6,928 bases of DNA, taken from the NCBI GenBank assembly GCA_013140875.1, contig JABFSB010000241.1:1-6928 (forward strand). The letters are read 5' to 3'. Each line of letters starts with the position of its first letter. Within the stretch, counting starts at the first letter, position 1. The notes under the pieces were generated by a model that was not told the DNA's origin, made no database searches, and saw nothing but the letters and a program-made list of their open reading frames with translations. A program made the position numbers and the translations under genes. Of this stretch, positions 6,580 through 6,928 are shown one piece after another. Source of the DNA: Acidobacteriota bacterium. GTDB taxonomy: Bacteria; Acidobacteriota; Blastocatellia; Pyrinomonadales; Pyrinomonadaceae.

Positions 6580-6595
6580 AGCCGGGTCTCCGGCT
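6580..6595. repeat. Short perfect palindrome AGCCGG-4-CCGGCT
   Basis: A 6-bp stem with a 4-nt loop (AGCCGGGTCTCCGGCT on the plus strand), directly upstream of the candidate -35 of the minus-strand gene. It could be a regulator site or part of a dispersed intergenic repeat; on its own it is weak. Confidence 0.35.
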
Positions 6596-6606
6596 TTAGC
6601 GACTTG

Positions 6607-6688
6607 CTTTGCGTTCTTTGCGACCTTGTCGTGAAACTTCTTAAAGCGAATAAAACAAGGTCACGCAAGGCCCGCCGCGTACGCAAAG
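6607..6688. repeat. Imperfect inverted repeat with CTTTGCG words
   Basis: Outer arms CTTTGCGT (6607-6614) and ACGCAAAG (6681-6688), and inner arms GACCTTGT (6622-6629) and ACAAGGTC (6655-6662), are exact reverse complements, separated by unequal bulges (7 and 18 nt) and a 25-nt loop. CTTTGCG also repeats directly with a 9-bp period at 6607 and 6616. The composition resembles short non-coding repeats scattered between genes in many environmental bacteria; that resemblance is from memory. Confidence 0.5.
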
Positions 6689-6764
6689 GAAATCAGAAAT
6701 CAGAGCTTACTTTAACTGGAGGGCAAATTAGGCTAATTTTAGGGTAGGTTTTTTTCCCTGGAAT

Positions 6765-6928
6765 ATGCTGATTTCGATCATTCTGGTCCTGGCGATTGCG
6801 GCCGGCGGACTGGCAATCACTTACCTTATCGAAACCGACGAGCCGCCGTTATGGCGGTTTGCGGCTGGGACTGTTATCGGCTCGGCCATTTTCGGCACGG
6901 CGACTTTTGCAATCGCGCTACTTGTCGG
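6765..6928 (+). CDS. N-terminus of a probable integral membrane protein (54 codons, runs off the window)
   Basis: ATG at 6765 opens a frame that stays open to the edge. Residues 1-22 (LISIILVLAIAAGGLAITYL) form one hydrophobic segment. A short polar link (ETDEPPLWR) follows, and residues 32-54 (FAAGTVIGSAIFGTATFAIALLV) form a second, glycine-rich hydrophobic segment. Two membrane helices so close to the start suggest a polytopic inner-membrane protein. The family is not recognisable from this fragment. The upstream sequence (CCCTGGAAT) has no strong Shine-Dalgarno, so the start could shift slightly. It is divergent from the exported protein gene. Confidence 0.7.
   Translation, partial: MLISIILVLAIAAGGLAITYLIETDEPPLWRFAAGTVIGSAIFGTATFAIALLV

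Larger units (their letters stand above)
6507..6764. other. Intergenic region between divergent genes
   Basis: 258 bp separating the exported 785-residue protein (minus) from the membrane protein start (plus). It contains the RBS and candidate promoter of the minus gene, a small GC-rich palindrome (6580-6595), an imperfect inverted repeat rich in CTTTGCG words (6607-6688), and a T7 run (6749-6755) just before the plus-strand gene. No convincing plus-strand promoter was found. Confidence 0.7.

Noticed and set aside
6507..6686. In-frame N-terminal extension of the 785-aa protein by 60 residues
   Set aside because: The extension is rich in Arg/Ser/Thr, is encoded by intergenic repeats and would bury the signal peptide; the ATG at 6506 has a good RBS and starts the signal peptide.

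Overview
The window comes from a Gram-negative bacterium: it carries a TonB-dependent outer-membrane receptor, classical signal peptides and moderate GC. The mix of families (FG-GAP/VCBS repeats with DYDGDG and VFRPSNGTWY signatures, a Bacteroidota-like receptor, a C-x3-C-x-C-x-CC mini-protein ending IWQPPKA) reminds me of Acidobacteriota of the Blastocatellia type. That is an impression, not a measurement, and Bacteroidota-related lineages are not excluded.

Almost all coding is on the minus strand. Reading in transcription order, the right edge (6765-6928, plus strand) holds only the start of a divergent membrane protein. A 258-bp intergenic region (6507-6764) carries small repeats and a candidate promoter. 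A 785-residue exported protein follows (6506-4149, minus), made of Asp-box repeats, a Rv2525c/GH25-like domain and six FG-GAP-like repeats. Between it and the next gene lies a near-perfect 28-bp inverted repeat (4069-4141).

From 4010 down to the left edge runs a compact five-gene minus-strand cluster: the YchF/OLA1 ATPase; a VOC-fold protein starting a few bases after the ychF stop; a DUF3703 protein; a small exported cysteine-rich protein resembling DUF6660; and a TonB-dependent receptor whose C-terminus lies beyond base 1. Two junctions are ATGA overlaps (2532-2535 and 2188-2191), so VOC, DUF3703 and the cysteine-rich protein are probably translationally coupled. The receptor follows after 98 bp with its own ribosome binding site.

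The receptor and its two unknown neighbours look like an envelope uptake or metal-handling module attached to a housekeeping ychF gene. Cysteines in one partner and four histidines in the other suggest metal, but the substrate is not visible in the sequence. No RNA gene, CRISPR array, transposase or phage gene was seen. No gene-free stretch exceeds 300 bases.
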